Assembly: GCF_003573695.1 (NCBI RefSeq)
Contig: NC_039362.1
Location: 176,895,690 to 176,959,689, forward strand
Reading direction: 5' to 3'
From: Papaver somniferum
Lineage: Eukaryota; Streptophyta; Magnoliopsida; Ranunculales; Papaveraceae
DNA: 64,000 nucleotides
Shown: piece by piece, positions 21,401 through 33,746 of the stretch
Layout: every line of letters starts with the position of its first letter
Position numbering within the stretch: the first letter of the stretch is position 1
Notes under the pieces: generated by a model
Told to the model about the DNA's origin: nothing
The model's database searches: none
What the model saw: the letters and a program-made list of their open reading frames with translations, nothing else
Made by a program: the position numbers and the translations under genes

Positions 21401-24260
21401 ATGTTGGTGTTAGGAATTATGAGACTTCTGAAGAAGCCTACGCATAAGGGGCAAAGAAACTTTTCGTATACTGACCCACCTCCGCGGATGGAACATCCTG
21501 ATGCTACGCCGTCTCCACCCCCTGAGGATACCAAGGTCCCTGCTGGTACTGAGATGGTTGTTGTCCCTGAGACTGCTGTGGATCCAGAGGTAGAAGAAGT
21601 TGTTGTTGAGGATCTTCCACCTCCTCCTCCTCATTATGAACTTCAAAGGCTGACACTTCGTGATAAAGACGGCTACGCTCATCTATCCTTGGCTGAGATC
21701 ACCAAGTCTTTCCGCTTCCATAAGTTCGATATGTCCTTTGTTAATGGCTCCGATGTGCTCATCGAATCCCTGATCCTGAGTTTTCCTTATGATGAGAATA
21801 ACCTCTTGATTAGGGTTGGTCAGTTGGCCGCAGGTATGGTCCTCCATTTGTTTAGTATAAAGGATCCCTTCTACTACGATGTTTTGTCTACCAGGGATGA
21901 CCTGGTGAACAAGACTCAGGTCCAAGGAGTTATGCAGTATACCGGTAACTACTGGCGTTCCCTTCGTGAGAGCTGATACCGTAGTAAGGGAAAGACCACT
22001 TTGAAGTCTTATGACCCCTTTGCTGATGGAAGGTATAAGCATGAGGATTATACCCCCGCCAACTTCAATGTTACGTACGCTGATGCTATTTAGAAGAGCA
22101 ATCTTCTTCCTTGGAGTGTAGGCCCTCATCGTATCCATGTTACTGCTAAGCAAATCAGGGAAGGTAACAGCCTTCGTCTGCTGGAGGGGATCGATAAGAC
22201 TGGTTTGACTGTTATCCCTTATTCTGCCAAGCTACCTTTACCAAAGTCTGACCGCATCCTTCTTGATCATGATGATCGTTGGGCTCGTACTCCTCTTCGT
22301 GTGGTGAGTCCTTGGGCCTACGGTTTTACTTCCGCAGATCCCAACGTCCCTCGTACAACTCTTTCCTTGCCAGAGAAGTATGATGGATATCAGCCTTGGG
22401 TTTTCAACCTTGCTGCTTCTCATGAGGTAACCTTCGTTTCTGTTTGAAGGCTTTTGATTTAATATCTTTGTTTGATATTATGATGACTTTCTTTTGTAGT
22501 CTGCCCCTACTTCTTATGCTGGAATTGCTCCAGGTTCTGCTGCTAGGACTGCTCCAGGCTCTGCTGGTAATTTCGTAGAAACTAGGACTAGGAAAAGAAA
22601 GGATTCAGCTGAAACAGCTACGCCAACACCTGCGGAGGCAATGATTATTGTCATACCTTTGTGTTTGTAGGTTCCTTAGTATCTTGCCCCTGATTCTTAG
22701 TTGTCACATGTGTTTTTCCACAGTCCTCCAAGAGAAAGGGCAAGTTGAAGGTTATTATTGACCTTGAGGCATCGTATGAAGATCCCAACGCTGGTAAGGA
22801 GGTGTCGGATGATGAAGATATGGAGGATATTGAGGATACTGGCCTCATCCCTCATTTGGATGATATTGAGGAAGATTTTTCCAAAGATAACCCCAGTCCC
22901 ATCCGTGTTGGCTCAATGGAGGGTGAGAACCTCGTAGCTGGTGGTGATGCTCCATTTGTTAACCCTGTTAGTGTTCAAGATCCAGCTCCTACTTTATCTC
23001 CAAAAGTTCCTTAGTTTTCTGTCCCTGGAGGAGCATTGCATGTTGTCTCGGCTACTACTGGGGATGCTGTTGTAGTTTCCAAGAGTCTTCCTTCGTCTCC
23101 TGCTACTTCGCTTCAATCAAGTGGTTCGTTTTCTAAGGTTGTTACCCCAGTGATGAGAGTTAACAGCTCATATTCTCAGCCGAAGAAGAAGGTTGTGATT
23201 TCATTGGCCAGCTTCTCCTTCAATGCTACGCCAACCCCGTTAGGGAGCGCTCAGTCTGTTTCTACTGCCAGTCTCAGCAAAGATGTTGGACCTCCACCTT
23301 CGTCACCAGATTGGACCGTACTGGGAAATTTTCCTTCTGCTGGTGATATGGACTTAGGTGGTGCTCAAGATTTTTCTTCGGTTCCCAGATCATCCACCAT
23401 GCCGTCTCTTCATCGCGGTGAGGGATCAGTAGTCGTGATCCATGTTTGTTCTCAAGCGATTGATGGAGTTGTTGCTGAGTCTAGCAAGGGTAAGCTTCCT
23501 GAGAGCTTGAGCCTTGGTAGTTCTGATGATGTCATTATTGAAGCCATTATGCGGGACTCGAAGGGTCCTTTTTCTTCTGCGGTTGATCGTCATCATATGG
23601 ATAGCTCCTTTGAAGTAGCTTCGCAGTTGGATGTGGTGTCTGCTCAATATCGTGCGGCTAAGGATCTATTTTTTTGACCTGGATTGCCTTCGCTTCTGCC
23701 ATAGCTTTGGTGAAATTCGCAGGGGTAGCATCCAAGAGATGGAGGCTTTCAATGAAACATACGTTGATTTCCTCCCTCGTCTCAGCGTTCTCAGTAAGTG
23801 ATTCCCTCCTTACCGTTTCATAATTTGTTTTGACCCTCCGTTTATTCTTATGCTTCTTTGTTTGAAGCTTTACAAACAGATAGATGTTGGCTGCACCTTG
23901 TTCAAGTTCTATAGGTTTAAGTGTACTCACTTGAATGCTCTGTTGGAGCACGCTTGTCAAGAATATGCTCTTGTTAGCACACATCAACCTTCGTCCAGTG
24001 ATGCTGCTTCTCTTGCTAGGGTATCTTCATTGGAGGATGATCTGAGGAAAACTCAAAGATCCTAGGAGGCTTGTTTCCTAGAACTCGAGAGGGTAATAAT
24101 CCTTCTAAGGTTGTTGAGGACGGGCGTAAAGCTGCTGATTCTGCTCTGGATGTTGAGTCCTCCAAATCCATAGGTTGTTCCTTCTTTCCCTTAGCTTTGT
24201 TGTTGTTCTTATTCGGTTGCATAGTCCTGAGACAACCTTTGCCTGCCAGCTGGTAGCACT
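21401..24260 (+). pseudogene. Antisense accessory gene of element B
   Basis: Same family as the genes at 47144-49843 (C) and 60372-35056 (A). 21401-22440 is the N-terminal domain with two in-frame stops: NNLLIRVGQLAAGMVLHLF then DPFYYDVL aligns with C's IISLGQILVGIPIPLYDPD and PLFYEIL; the domain closes with YDGYQPWVFNLAASHE just before a GTAACC donor. Then come Ala/Thr/Pro-rich segments with TRKRKDSAE and SSKRKGKLK (basic, NLS-like), an acidic stretch VSDDEDMEDIED (22800s), a long Ser/Pro-rich part (23036-23677), FNETYVDFLPRLSVLS before a donor at about 23798, and a charged helical end (EHACQEYALV, SLEDDLRKTQ). It has an N-terminal Pro-rich extension absent from A and C. Broken by stops; function unknown. 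Possibly related to the plant putative gypsy-type transposon domain. Confidence 0.75.
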
Positions 24261-24620
24261 GGTGAGCTTAGATATCTACGGAATCAAGTAGCGAAGTTAA
24301 CCTCCGATGTTTGGTATTATCAGAAGAAGTCTGATAGGTTGATGAATGTCACCGTCCATAATAAACCCAACTTTCCCTTGAATTTTCTCATAACTCGGAT
24401 TTAGTGAAGCAGGTGGCTTTGAGTTCATAGCCTCCAAATCCCAACTCTTTAGAGGCTATAAACTCAAAGAACTTGCGAAAATAATAGACAAACCCATCAC
24501 TAGAAAGTGAGATTCATCGTTGTTGAGCTCAGATCTCTTCGTTTAAAGAAGATGCATAAGTAAAGTAAATGACGGAATATAAAAACTCAAGCTGGTGAGC
24601 AAAACCTTCTAGCGACAAAC
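24261..24620. other. Element B interior near its PBS
   Basis: No gene. The minus strand at 24601-24619 carries the PBS-like TGTCGCTAGAAGGTTTTGC directly after the LTR. Confidence 0.55.
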
Positions 24621-24859
24621 TATGACTACTCTTTTTCCCGTAGTCTACGTACACTCGTGGAAAATTCATTTTTAACTACTTTCTGGTCTTCACGAACACC
24701 ACTGTTTCCGTGCAGCTGTAACTATAGGTACTGTGAGCCACAATCGTTTTACTAAACCTTCTCTCTGACACAGTTGTTTTGTAGGGGGTATATTTGTAAA
24801 AATACAAAGCTCTAATTGGAGTTGAAAAACGTATGTGAGAGAAAGAAACTTCTATAATC

Positions 24860-26555
24860 ATCTCTCTCTTATCTTATCTCTATCTCTATCTCGGTCTTAC
24901 TCCTTCGGCCTCCTTCCTTCTTTCTTCCTTTAACCCTCTCTCGGAACTCTATGTTTCAGTCGATTTTCTTTCTCAATCATAACAATAAATCGCATATGAA
25001 TCAATATTAGGTTTTTCTTCCTCTTCTTCTTCTTATTCTTCAAAGAGATCCATCACAAATGAAACTCTCATATGTATCTTGTGTGAAGAAATCTTGGGTT
25101 CTTAGAAAAATTTCTCTGTTTCATGAGGTTAGTTCTCTATAATGGATAGGTTTTACTTATGGGTTTTATTTAGTTTCGGTTTTTGGTTCTTAGATTTGGT
25201 TTTTTGAATGGTCTTTTGAGACTGAGCTTGTTTGGGTGTTTTTCAAAACCCTAGATTTGAGAAATTTTTCTAACGAAATTGATGTAACTTTTGTATTTTG
25301 ATTGATTTTGCTGGAATGTAGAAATAATTTTTTATGAAATTGATAGTGATTTTGGATTTCTGAAAGTTAATTACATCTTGTGAGTGAAATTGATATGATT
25401 TTGGATTTATGAGATTGATTTTGGTTTTGGTTTTTTCTTAAAGCCCTAGAAATTGGAATTATTTTTCGATTTCTGGTAGTATGTATGGAATTTTAAGGTT
25501 TAAAGTTTGAGGCTAATGTGAATCTTTTGTAATAGTGAAGGGGGTATGTTGGAATGTACAGTTCTGGACTCAGAGATTTTTATTAAAGCAGTGGTCGATT
25601 TGGGATTGAGCATATATCCAATTGATTTGTATTCACTTTATTTTCAGTATTTTTATCACTTAAGGTATTGTGTGTACAGATTTATAATTGTGTCATGTTG
25701 TGTGTTGTTTCGTTCATGTGTGTGGGTAGTTGGAGATTTGAAGGTTGTTCAGCTAGTATATAAATCTATATTTTTATATTGTGTTAGTGAAAAATTCATA
25801 GTATGAAAGATTTTGTATGGTTCATCAGAATATCAAAACTAGGTACTGACTGAGAAGATATAAGTCTTCATGTTATGGGAAAGAGAGTTGCTTTGATCAT
25901 ATAATATTTTTGTTCTCATATAGTTCACGCCACAAGAACTGAAGGCAGTTTTGTGATTTAACGTAAATTAAAGAGTAATGAAGGCTTCTGGGATCTTTAG
26001 TAATCAACCTTTTATATTTTTGCTGCACTATATTTTCATAGGGATGGTAAATGTCCAGAATACAGTGGTGAGGAACAAGCTATCATATATATTTTAGTCA
26101 TTTCAACTCCCCTTGAGGTTTCTCTCATCTAAATATGGTTTTTCGTCCCTTGTATTTATCATGGTGTTATGTGCATCTAAATTAAATTGTCTATATCTCT
26201 TAACTGAATAATTAAAGGCAGTTCGTATTAGATAACTTCCTCAGAACTTCAACTTTTATTCGTTTCCTTATTAGTGTGTTTAGATCTAAATAAGGCTTAC
26301 TCCATGACTCCACGTATATTTCTAGTTATAGTGACCATTTATTTTCTTTTTCGTTTTTTGTGTGATTTTGTGTACTATACAAAGGAACGATTCCACTGTA
26401 GATAGTTTGAAGTTTAGTAGTAATACCGAGGCTTTGTTTTGTGTTGTCCCATAGATAGTTTTTGTTAGTTAAAAACTTGAACTTCTTTGGTATTGTATTT
26501 CTCTTTATGGAAGAGCCTAATACTTTGGAAATTTTGGTTGTCAATCAGTTCAACA
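24860..26555. other. CACTA 2 interior, leader- and intron-like
   Basis: CT-rich sequence (24860-25030) followed by T-rich, intron-like DNA. May be the 5' UTR and introns of the captured helicase gene; no coding exon recognised. Confidence 0.4.
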
Positions 26556-27560
26556 TGAATGAAGCTATTTTTGGTTATGGATGTTATCTGTCAAGTAAAG
26601 TCTGGGATGGGAAAAACTGTTGTCTTTGGCCTCTTGACACTGTAGCAAATTGAGTATGTGGCTGGATAAGTTGTTGTTATAATTTTGTGTTCCCACGCAA
26701 GGTTGGCTTACAAGTTTTGCAACTAAACTTTATTTTGATCATTTTATGTTGATGCTTATATCTAAAGTTGAGATCTTCCACGAGTTTGAGCGGTTCAGCA
26801 CTTACCCCGCCTGATACTAATGTTGTTGTGTTCAATGGTAATTTTAGCATCAAGACCCACAAGGAATTACTAAAAAAGAGTGCCTCATCTTCAGTGCAAC
26901 TTCCCATCAATTTGCACCCATTCTGGAATGTCCCAGGAAGAAAGGTATACATTCTATTTTTTCTTAGATTTTATCTAATTACATTCGGTCTTGTTGCATT
27001 GATATTTATGCATGAAGGTGCGAGTGCCTAGTGAATCTGCTGGTGATTTGGTTAATGTACAAGTATACTACTGTAATTTATTTTAAAATAATCTTATGGT
27101 TAAGTCAACATAATACTGCCTTTACTGCTGAAAATTAAATCACTAAGAAAAGCGAAGGCATACCCTGAAGGTGGATTTTTTTTACATTTCATAGGTTGAC
27201 TCGCTATAAAGGTTTCAAGGATTTGGTTAATACAGGAATAAACATTGAACGCGTCAATATTGTGATCAATTATGATATGCCTGATTGTGATGATACTTAC
27301 TTACATAGGATTTGTTTCTGAGCTCTTGTTTCTTCTTAATACCTTTAAGTTTGTACTTAAATGGGTCTTTGTTTCTACGAAATTGTAGTACTTTACGAGT
27401 TCAGTATAACTTAGTAGTATCTCTTTGCAGGTTTGGCAGAGCAGGTTGATTTGGTATGAAAGGGATTGCAATTTAATTGGTCACTTCATGTGCAGGTTCA
27501 AGAGAGGTTTGAAGTAAGAAGAATTACGATGATATTAAAGAACAGGTAGTTTATCAGTTT
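26556..27560 (+). pseudogene. UAP56-like: Captured UAP56/RH15-type DEAD-box RNA helicase fragments
   Basis: UAP56 is a nuclear mRNA-export and splicing helicase. 26556-26640 encodes a degraded motif I region (MDVICQVKSGMGKTVVFGLL then a stop). Exon 27195-27309, after an ATAG acceptor, encodes LTRYKGFK joined, with about ten residues missing, to [20 protein letters not shown] and ending DTYLHR. Segment 27431-27545 continues FGRAG, FGMKGIAI, a stop, then VQERFEV after a CAG. Motif V has lost GRG (now NTG), so the product could not work. The 26768-26945 exon-like frame (VVVFNGNFSIKTHKELLKK) is not helicase and is unidentified. A captured and decayed gene piece. Confidence 0.8.
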
Positions 27561-28830
27561 TATAAATATTCAACTCTCTGCATGTCATTTTTATCGTGTT
27601 CGTTAACTAAAAAAGGGAGACTCTAGGGATTCTTGCTTGTACAAGAATGCAGGTTGACAACTTCTCATTGAAACTAAGCCACCTAATTAAAATATTTCAG
27701 CACCCCTGTTGGTTTTCAGAATGCATTTTTAGTTTAAATGTGTATATGTTGGCAAATGGTTTACCAGATTTGCATTGTTTAAATTTAAGCATGGTCTACT
27801 TACAAATGGACTGTTGGTTCCTAGCTGGCATACCATTGGCATTGTTGTGTTATTTAATCTACCTAGAATATATCCTATTGTATCCTTAAACCTCCTTGTT
27901 GTTTCATTGTTGGAGTTGAACAATATCTGAACTCTGAATGGAGAGTAGTTGCAATGAGGAAAAAGGATGTTGCAGAATCGTGAACATCTTTGAACAACCA
28001 CTAATTCAAAGGTAAGTTTCCATTTATTTTTGTTCAACCCTTTACATAATATCTGTATGAAAATCTATGCATTTGAGCTCGACAAGAACTCAGGTAGATT
28101 TAACGTAAAATTTGATATCTCTGCGTTTTTGGTAAGATCCATTATAACTTCAGATAAGCATTAGCAGCTAACTGTTTTACATCCCGACCCTATGAGTTTT
28201 GATCTTTCTCCATGAACTGATATAGCTCATAAGTATATATCTTGGATTATCTCATAAACATGTATCTATGAACATTAACCTTGAAGCATTTAAACTCTGA
28301 AATTGTGTATGTTGTTCATAAATATTAAGATGAAAATGTGCAGATTCTGAAAATTTGCTTCTACTGAACTGAGTTGTGGAGCTACAAAAGAAAGAATGAT
28401 AGAATTTGTACAGTAGTCAAAGCTTGTTGCAAGACAATATAAAAAGAGTCATGGTGAATAGCTTTTGAGCTTCTTGGCTATCAGATGAAGATTATGATGA
28501 ACTGATGGTAGAACCTTGCTGCTTAGTTAAGCCAATTCATTATCTTAAGCTTGCAATATGAATATAGGTTAAGGTTCTCCAACTTAGTATTAGAAGTTTT
28601 CAGACTTGGAACTTGCAGTATTTTTGTTAATTGAAACTGTAAACTGAATACATATTTTAATATAAAATGAGTTTTAATGCCATTATAAATTTCATTTTTA
28701 AGTTTGAATTCAGTTTTGAAGTCATTATTAATTTAATTGTGATTCAGCTTTTAGTTTTTGGTTCAGTTGATTCAGCTGAATCAATATCAATTTTTTTTAT
28801 AAAATATCTTCAATAAAAACTACTGTGTCT
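27561..28830. other. CACTA 2 interior, no recognised gene
   Basis: AT-rich; resembles intron or 3' UTR. No domain visible. Confidence 0.4.
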
Positions 28831-30058
28831 ATTAGTACTTGTCGATCAACTGTTGAAGAAAGTAGTTTTTTTAAAGAATTCAACCTTTGTCATACACAGT
28901 CGTTTTGGAAAAAACCACTTCTAGATTACTGCTGATGGACACAGTCGTTTTTAGCGATATAACTTCTTGTCCTGACAGTGGTTTTATTTCTATTTTCCAC
29001 TAGTGGTAATGTGTACATCTCATAGAATCAGGTACTAAGTAGTATTGATGTCTCTGTTGAACTGATAATGCTAAGTAGTAAAAGGTACTCAAGATCACAA
29101 TAACAACTAAGAATACAAAGATAATGTAAAAGATGCTAAGTTAACATGAGACGCAAGAGATTACGTGGTTCTACTTTCGTCTACGTCCACGGGGTAATGA
29201 GTGATTGTTTTGTATTAAGTTATGGTGGTTATAAAGATCTTAAATGCTTCCCAAAGTAATAGAGAGAACCCAAGTTTAAGTAAATACTTAAGTTCTAAAC
29301 ATTAAAGAGGTATAAGCTTAAGACTAGATCTTCTCTCTTAGATATTGAATGCCTTTAGTTTGTTGGTGAGGCTTGGTATTTATAGCCCCTTCTGCTCCAA
29401 GTATATATTTGCTGCCTCTGGGTCCATCGTTTCCTGATATACCTTTAGTACAGATGGTAACTTCGTTCCCCGCATGCTTTATCTAGTCGAACTCTGCCAC
29501 CTCATCTGACCCACGTTCCTTCGGGAACTCCCCAGCCTCAGTACAGATTGTACCTTCGTTCACCGCTAGCCTCTGCCAATCTGGTTCTGCCACATCACCT
29601 CTCTCCACGTGCCTTAATTATGCGTGTAGATAAGAGATTTGTGCATTTAATGCTGATTCGATATGTCATCTACCTCTGTCCCTTCGCCAGCTGGTTTTCC
29701 GTAGACTAGGCTTTTACGTCTTTCATCTTAGCCGTCGAGGCATCCTTTCTTGGGACGAGATAAAGTAGATCTACGAAGGTATCCTCTGTCACTTGGATTC
29801 CTCTGTATATCGAGAGATACACAATTATCTTGTATACGACCACTGAGATCGTGGCACGTGCTCTGCGGAATATTGGTATTCACAGTTGGTGAATTTACTT
29901 GAAAAACAAGCTTCAAATTGTTCATAGTTTTCCGTCACTAGAAGTTTAGATCTAAAAATTTCAATAAAAAGTTACAGTCTCAGAAAAACTATTTGTATCG
30001 TTTGAATTTTCAGTTCTTCAAAGAACAATTCTTCCTTTGTTGTTACCAGAAAGTAAAG

Positions 30059-33000
30059 ATGGTAAGACTAGAATCTACAGCAGAACATGCAATACCAATC
30101 AGAAGGAGAAAAAGGATCGCAGGAAGAAGAAGAAGCGAAATCTCTGAATCCTCAAGGATGGGAGAAAGAAACAATAGAGGAAATCAAGTCCAAACTCATA
30201 TCCAAAGTGAACCTGTGCAAAATAACATTATCGATTATGATAGAGTAAGCGTTCATACCGAAAATACAGATTCAAAAGAAGAATAAGACCAAAGAACTGG
30301 AGCTCCAGGGTTAATAGAGGGGAATGAAGAGAACATGACAATCGAGGAACTTCGACAAAGTTTGGTTGCAGAAAGAAGGAGGGAAGATGAAGAACGTGCG
30401 AAGTTGACGCGTCAGAATAACGAGTTAGGATAAGAGAATATAAGATTACAAGAGCATAGATCAAGAAGAACCACACGTGCAAGCTCAAGGTCAAGGACAA
30501 GCAGGAGTTCGTCAAGACGTAGCCAATCTAGTGGAAGGGATACCAGGTGGGAACGACCTTTAGACAACATTGCTGAAAACTTTCAGATACAATAGATGAC
30601 AACTTACAGGATCAACGCATAAAACAACAACCATCTGATGACCGGTACGTACAACAGCGCGAACATTATCGTATGCAAGAAGGCCAAAGAGGCAATAGAC
30701 GAGAACAAGCAGGCGAACATTATCGCACACATCATGATCAAGATGGTGAAGAGGATGAAGAACAAGGAAGAATTATATTACAAGGCAGAGAAATGTTGAG
30801 AAATTAATATGAGCGCGAAGAAGAAGCTGAAATACATAATGCCGCACAGGTATATGAAAGGGACGAAAGAGAAATACGCAAGAGAAGGAGAGAGGAGGCT
30901 GAAGAGAGAGATATACGAGAGGATGTGCGTCAAAATAGACATGACAACAGATTAATACATGCAACGTTGAAAAGACCAATGCAGCAAGATGTGGACCAAA
31001 TCATGAGCGAAGAAATACTCAGATAATTAGCAGAGATGAGAGAAATGATGACAATGCGGAGAGATGGAGGTAGGCGACAATTGGATGAAGCAATAGAAGA
31101 AGCGGGGAAAACACCATTCACAAGACAAATACAACTCGCAGCAGTACCACCTAAATGCACCTTGCCTGTATTTACTAACATCTTTGATGGAAGCACATGT
31201 GCGATACAGCATATAAGAGCATATAGTCAGTCTCTATTACAGTGGGAAGAAAACGATGCGGTGTTGTGTAAATACTTTCCGGCAAGCCTAACAGGAGAAT
31301 CTTAGCAATGGTTTGAAGGATTGCCAGCGGGAACCATTATATCATTTCATCATTTACAAAACATCTTCCTAGGACAATACATCAGCAATAACATGTTACA
31401 CCCAGGGATTGAAAAGGTGTTCAGCTTACGCAGAAGGGTCAATGAGAGCTTGCGCAGTTTAACCACGCGTTGGAGAAGCATGTGTAGAAAAATGGTAGGA
31501 CGAGTAGATGAGAGAAACCTTATACTAGCCTTCATCAATGCACTTTTTCCTATAGATTTATTGTATATGCAAATATTCAGGACATAAGATACAATAACCA
31601 TGGCAGAGTTACGCAAGTTCCAGAAGGAATACATAGCTCTTGAAGAAAAACAAAGACAAATGGAGTCTTACCCAGTTGCGATAACAAACGCAAATGAGGG
31701 GAATGCAATCCTACTTCCAAGGAAAACAAATGTTGTTGCAAGTACATCCCAAGGGAGTCAAGGAAAGAAAGTAATGGAAGAAGGGAAAAAGCTAGTAGCC
31801 ATGGGCAGCAGAGATCAAAAAGAGTTTGCAAGAGAATACAGAGAAAAGCAGATCAACAATCATGGAGGAAATAACAAGATTCAAAGGCTTGATAACCAAC
31901 CAGAAGGTTATGGAGGGCAAAAGAAATATCACAACCAATTCCCAGGAGGTAGCAAAGTGGTTTGGAAGTAGATAAATATGTCGCATTTAAACACCGCGAT
32001 AGACAAAATCTAGGAAGCGGCAATTTTAATGGAAGACATTCCTGAGCCACCAAATGTGGGAAATGAACCACCACCAGGGAGGAGAAGTAGAGAATTTTTT
32101 GCCTATCATCGTTTCCACGGTCACACATCAAACAACTGTAGAAATGTGAAGAAAATCATACTAAGAATGATTGATCAGGGAAAACTCATCCATTTTCTAG
32201 TGCAACAACCATAGAATCTACCACCACCACCACCAGAAGAGCATGCACGAGATACAGAGACATGGAGGAATACATATTTGATCGAAGAAGGAGCGAAGGC
32301 AAAGAATTTATATTGTAATTCGATAATACACTCATTCAAAGCATAGAAGATTTTCACGATAATGTCTTAAGTCAAGTTTATGCAAGAGATAGTGATGGAA
32401 GAGAGATACTCAACCTTGCAAAGATATCGCCATTAAAAGTTTGGAAGAATTCATTTAACGCAGAGGAAGTACCAGGAGGAGGAGAACCGCACGAGAGCCC
32501 ATTAGTGGTAAAATTAGAAATCAATCCAAAAGCAAAATCTGATGAAGACGAAGAAGATGACGCGAACACATGGGCTATAAATAGAATACTGATAGGTCCT
32601 AGCAGTTCAGTTGATATTATGTTTAATCACACATACAAGACTATGGGTGGTATAGATGAGGAACTCATTCCATCAACTTACAAAATTTATGGTTTTAATG
32701 GAACAACCAACAAGCCAAAGGGGGAGATAACGATACGAATTCCTCTGAAGAGTATATCAACAGAAATAGTATTTTACGTCGTTGACGTAGAATCACCCTA
32801 TAATGATATGATAGGAAGATCATGGTTAAATGGTATTCTTGGAGTAGCCTCAACCTTCCACCAGTGCTTCAAGTTCCCCCTACCTAAAGGTGTTGGAGTA
32901 ATAAGAGGAGATGCGAATGAAGGAAAAACCTGTCAAGAGATCGATGTTGACAAGTGTGAAGAACGCGCCAGCAACCGAAGAAATTGGAGAAAGAAGATAC

Positions 33001-33413
33001 AAGAAAATCAACGAGGTGAAAGATTAACGGTAGATGTTGTACACAAGGAAAATCAAGTACAAAGAACTTCTGTAAAAGCGACAACAACCGCACAAGAAAA
33101 AAAATACAACAATTGTTTTAGCGAGAACAGATTCCAGGAAGGAGAATTGGTGTTGAGGCAGAAACCGCACTATCAGAAAAATGGTAAAGGAAGCATGGAG
33201 AACATATGGGATGGGCCGTATCGGGTCAAGAAGGTCATTCGGAATAGAATGTCTGAGTTGGAAGATGAAAAGGAAGAAAAGCCATCTAATGAACTCTGGA
33301 ACCAAATGTGTCTGAGTAAATATGCTCCCTGCGGCAGTCACAACACACCTGAAGCATTAAAAAGTATACGAATCAATATTATGGAAAGCATACGCGAACT
33401 TAACAAAGCATAG
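30059..33413 (+). pseudogene. gag-protease unit of element A, fused to an integrase tail
   Basis: Starts ATG at 30059 with a basic N terminus (RRRKRIAGRRRSE), matching C's gag start (RRSKRIAGRERSE). Several stops break it. Order: charged N-terminal region; Retrotrans_gag core at about 31090-31590 (IFDGSTCAIQHIRAY, WFEGLPAGTIISFHHLQN); knuckle-like HRFHGHTSNNC at about 32110 with Tyr in the first Cys place; retropepsin-like region 32505-32920 in which the usual DTG is replaced (ILIGPSSSVDI), ending in ESPYNDMIGRSWLNGILGVA. The same open frame then jumps to an integrase C-terminal tail at about 33124-33360 (GELVLRQK, IWDGPYRVKKVI, LWNQMCLSKYAP). RT, RNase H and the integrase core are missing. 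Non-autonomous by internal deletion. Confidence 0.85.
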
Positions 33414-33746
33414 AAGGCGAGAAATTAACAAGTTATCCCAAATAAAAAGTTCTTAAGCAGTATTTATTATGTAGAATAATAAATAAAGACAGAAAGACAT
33501 CAGAATTGTATTAATCAAGATCATGAATGCAAATGAGAAAGTTCTTCTTCTTTATGAGACCCAATTATATCATATCAGAAAAAGGCGACAATAAGACCTT
33601 AATAGAAGGCAACAGAAGTAAAGACTCCAATTAGGGAGGATAGGCATCCAATTGTGGCGTGCACCCTAGTTCGCATACAGCAAGAGGCAATGATAAGACC
33701 TAACACACGTCATAATTGGGGAAAACCTGGTTAGCATGACTCGGGG

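Larger units (their letters stand above)
24652..29005. mobile_element. CACTA DNA transposon 2 (4.35 kb) with helicase gene fragments
   Basis: Left end CACTCGTGGAAAAT, right end inverse CACTAGTGGAAAAT: 13 of 14 bases match. TSD GTA at 24649-24651 and 29006-29008. Subterminal motifs like ACAGTCGTTTT and CACAGTTGTTTT occur near both ends (24740-24780; 28840-28960). The intact counterpart of the target is the left B LTR at 19810-19850, a ready-made empty site. No transposase recognised; it carries UAP56-like exons. Non-autonomous. Confidence 0.92.
19810..29884 (-). mobile_element. LTR retrotransposon B, reduced to an antisense accessory gene
   Basis: LTRs 19810-20716 and 24621-29884; the latter contains CACTA 2, and without it and one GTA both LTRs are exactly 907 bp. 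Ends are TGTGA...TCACA. TSD GTTGG at 19805-19809 and 29885-29889. Orientation is minus: beyond the right LTR's inner edge the minus strand reads TGTCGCTAGAAGG (PBS, like C's), the TATA box reads on the minus strand, and a purine-rich tract abuts the left LTR. The 3.9-kb interior has no gag, protease, RT or integrase, only the plus-strand accessory gene. Inserted 41 bp inside A's 5' LTR edge. About ten LTR differences in the first 215 bp by hand count. Confidence 0.92.
24621..29884 (-). repeat. Right LTR (5' LTR) of element B, split by CACTA 2
   Basis: First 31 bp at 24621-24651 and the rest at 29009-29884. Without the insert it is 907 bp, equal to the left LTR. Its first two bases are TA instead of TG, a point change. 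Confidence 0.92.
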
